Positions 6,230-7,333 of a stretch of DNA of 7,333 nt are shown piece by piece; positions within the stretch are counted from its first letter, which is position 1; each line of letters begins with the position of its first letter. Both the position numbers and the translations under genes were made by a program. Origin of the DNA: an uncultured Hyphomicrobiales bacterium (GTDB lineage Bacteria > Pseudomonadota > Alphaproteobacteria > Rhizobiales > Beijerinckiaceae); the NCBI GenBank assembly GCA_903903935.1, contig CAIVAX010000085.1:1-7333 (forward strand). The letters run 5' to 3'. The notes beneath the pieces are model-generated. The model did not search any database. It was not told the DNA's origin and saw nothing but the letters and a program-made list of their open reading frames with translations.

Positions 6230-6784
6230 TTAAATTTTCGTCGCAGCCGCGATCGCGGCTTTGAGCTGGGAATATTCAGGCGAATGGCCCGTGATGTGCT
6301 GAACAATGTCGGCAGCCGCATCGCTGGCAATCTCGCCGACATTTTCCATAGCATGCACTTTGGCATCATGAATGCGCGCTTCCGCAGCGGCCAGCTTGGC
6401 ACTCAATTCGCCCTGCAGGGTTTTGCGCTGGGCAATGGCATCGGCCGCAATTTGGTCGCGGACCTTTTGCGCTGTGATCGTGGCTTGTGCCTTGGCATTG
6501 GCGAGTGTCTCTTCATAGGCAGCCGATGTCGCATCCACTTTGGCGCGCATCGTATTGGCCTGTTCGAGATCGCCGGAAATTTTAGCCTGACGTGTCTCCA
6601 GAATCTGGGCCACGCGGGGCAGAGCAATGCGCGACATCAAAAGATAGAGCGCACCAAAGGTGATCACGAGCCAGATCAGCTGAGGCGCGAATGTTGTCGC
6701 GTCAAAGGGAGGGAAAGCACCACCTTCATGTGCTGCGCCACCGGGAACTTGAGTTCCTGCGCTATGGCCCTTATCGTCCGCCAT
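6230..6784 (-). CDS. atpG: F0F1 ATP synthase subunit b' (second b-type stator)
   Basis: The 184-residue protein is the second, divergent b-type subunit found in alphaproteobacteria, cyanobacteria and chloroplasts. Names in use are atpG, atpX or atpF2. A polar, Gly/His-containing leader of about 25 residues precedes FPPFDATTFAPQLIWLVITF, a b'-type motif leading into the membrane helix at about 33-51. A long alpha-helical stalk follows (ALPRVAQILETRQAKI onward). It pairs with b to form a heterodimeric peripheral stalk. No strong Shine-Dalgarno is visible; only GGA lies about 10 bases before the ATG, in contrast to the strong site of atpE. The gene is separated from atpE by 65 bases that hold a terminator-like hairpin, which would lower its expression relative to subunit c. 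Confidence 0.94.
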   Translation of the reverse strand: MADDKGHSAGTQVPGGAAHEGGAFPPFDATTFAPQLIWLVITFGALYLLMSRIALPRVAQILETRQAKISGDLEQANTMRAKVDATSAAYEETLANAKAQATITAQKVRDQIAADAIAQRKTLQGELSAKLAAAEARIHDAKVHAMENVGEIASDAAADIVQHITGHSPEYSQLKAAIAAATKI

Positions 6785-6803
6785 GATCAGATCCAGACTG
6801 GTT

Positions 6804-6842
6804 AAAGGAAGAAAAGCGCGCGCCAGCCAAACCGGCGCGCGC
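6804..6842 (-). terminator. Terminator-like hairpin between atpE and b'
   Basis: GCGCGCGCC (6816-6824) and GGCGCGCGC (6834-6842) form a perfect 9-bp GC stem around a 9-base loop. On the minus strand it begins 7 bases after the atpE stop and is followed by TTTTCTTCCTTT. This has the form of an intrinsic terminator, but the same-strand b' and b genes follow and have no obvious separate promoter. It is best read as a partial terminator or an RNA-stabilising 3' stem for the atpE message. Confidence 0.7.
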
Positions 6843-6849
6843 GGTCAGA

Positions 6850-7077
6850 TTACTTCACGAAGAGCAGGATAATCGCCACGAGGAAGGCGAAAATGCCAAG
6901 ACCTTCGGCAAGCGCAGCGCCGATGAAGGCGCGGCCGAACTGGCCATCAGCGGCTGAAGGATTGCGCAGCGCGCCCGACAGGAAGTTGCCGAAAATGGTG
7001 CCAACGCCCACGGCGGCGGCGCCCATGCCGATGGCGGCAAGACCGGCTCCGATATATTTTGCTGCTACAGGATCCAT
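6850..7077 (-). CDS. atpE: F0F1 ATP synthase subunit c
   Basis: This 75-residue hairpin protein forms the proton-driven rotor ring in the inner membrane. Helix 1 spans about residues 8-33 and is Gly/Ala-rich (G17, G19, G24, G26). The polar loop that contacts F1 is R38-N39-P40. Helix 2 spans about 48-74 and carries the proton-binding carboxylate E58 in [10 protein letters not shown]. No Na+-type ligand set was evident, so H+ coupling is likely. The sequence [13 protein letters not shown] and the [12 protein letters not shown] loop match Hyphomicrobiales subunit c closely. Length is normal. A very good ribosome site (AAAGGAG, 6 bases before the ATG) fits the high copy number of c in the complex. 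Confidence 0.97.
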   Translation of the reverse strand: MDPVAAKYIGAGLAAIGMGAAAVGVGTIFGNFLSGALRNPSAADGQFGRAFIGAALAEGLGIFAFLVAIILLFVK

Positions 7078-7083
7078 AGTTAA

Positions 7084-7090
7084 CTCCTTT
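7084..7090 (-). promoter_or_regulatory. Strong Shine-Dalgarno site of atpE
   Basis: On the minus strand AAAGGAG lies 6 bases upstream of the atpE ATG. It is the best ribosome site in the operon within this window and supports both the start and the high translation needed for a multi-copy subunit. Confidence 0.8.
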
Positions 7091-7128
7091 GGTGATGTGG
7101 GTCCGACTATCTGTTGTTAAGATATTTA

Positions 7129-7333
7129 TTAGTGGCCCGGGTGAATTGCGTCATTGAGATAGACGCAGGTGAGAATAGCGAAAACATAAGCCTGCAAGAA
7201 AGCAACCAGCAGCTCAAAAGCTGTCAGCATCACAATTGCAGCCATTGGCAGAATGGAGGCAGCGGCAGTGAGCGCGCCAGCGCCAATCATCAAAGTGACG
7301 AAGCCACCAAAAACTTTCAGCGTAATATGGCCA
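7129..7333 (-). CDS. atpB: F0F1 ATP synthase subunit a, C-terminal part
   Basis: The gene enters from the right edge on the minus strand. The last 67 residues are visible, beginning [15 protein letters not shown] and ending NDAIHPGH before TAA. The segment [21 protein letters not shown] is the highly conserved last helix of subunit a, which lines the proton half-channels beside the c ring. The opening GH is the end of the conserved RLF-N-MAGH-type motif, so the essential arginine lies just outside the window. The stop is 51 bases before atpE, in the standard order a-c-b'-b. Confidence 0.95.
   Translation of the reverse strand, partial: GHITLKVFGGFVTLMIGAGALTAAASILPMAAIVMLTAFELLVAFLQAYVFAILTCVYLNDAIHPGH

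Overview
The window looks like ordinary chromosome from an alphaproteobacterium, most likely Hyphomicrobiales (Rhizobiales). The evidence is a split F0 ATP synthase operon in the order a-c-b'-b with two different b-type stators, a subunit c resembling that of Bradyrhizobium and its relatives, a Bug/TctC-type solute-binding protein, and a CcrM-like scarcity of GANTC sites. GC content is moderate, by eye in the mid-50s percent. I see no insertion sequence, phage gene, tRNA, rRNA, CRISPR array or defence system.

Left part (1-1690, plus strand): the C-terminal end of a TctC-type periplasmic binding protein is followed after about 40 bases by a full-length acyl-CoA dehydrogenase and a strong intrinsic terminator. 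Middle part (1722-4561, minus strand): bioY (biotin transporter S component), a two-domain VOC protein with the residues of an extradiol dioxygenase, and a PhzS/salicylate-hydroxylase-like FAD monooxygenase are transcribed leftward and converge on the acyl-CoA dehydrogenase. Together the genes suggest uptake of an organic acid, flavin-dependent ring hydroxylation, meta ring cleavage and acyl-CoA oxidation. The substrate cannot be read from the sequence.

Right part: a divergent 142-base region (4562-4703) separates bioY from a plus-strand MBL-fold hydrolase of the LACTB2 type. That gene converges on the minus-strand F0 operon (atpB end, atpE, b', atpF). The operon ends in a clear terminator and has a second terminator-like hairpin directly after atpE, which may set subunit stoichiometry.

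The most unusual structural feature is a set of three short tandem duplications of 19, 18 and 17 bases. Each spans the stop codon of a different gene: acyl-CoA dehydrogenase, FAD monooxygenase and MBL hydrolase. No exotic new system is evident. The best leads are the stop-codon duplications, the uncharacterised ring-cleavage module with its neighbouring bioY, and the intra-operon hairpin after atpE.
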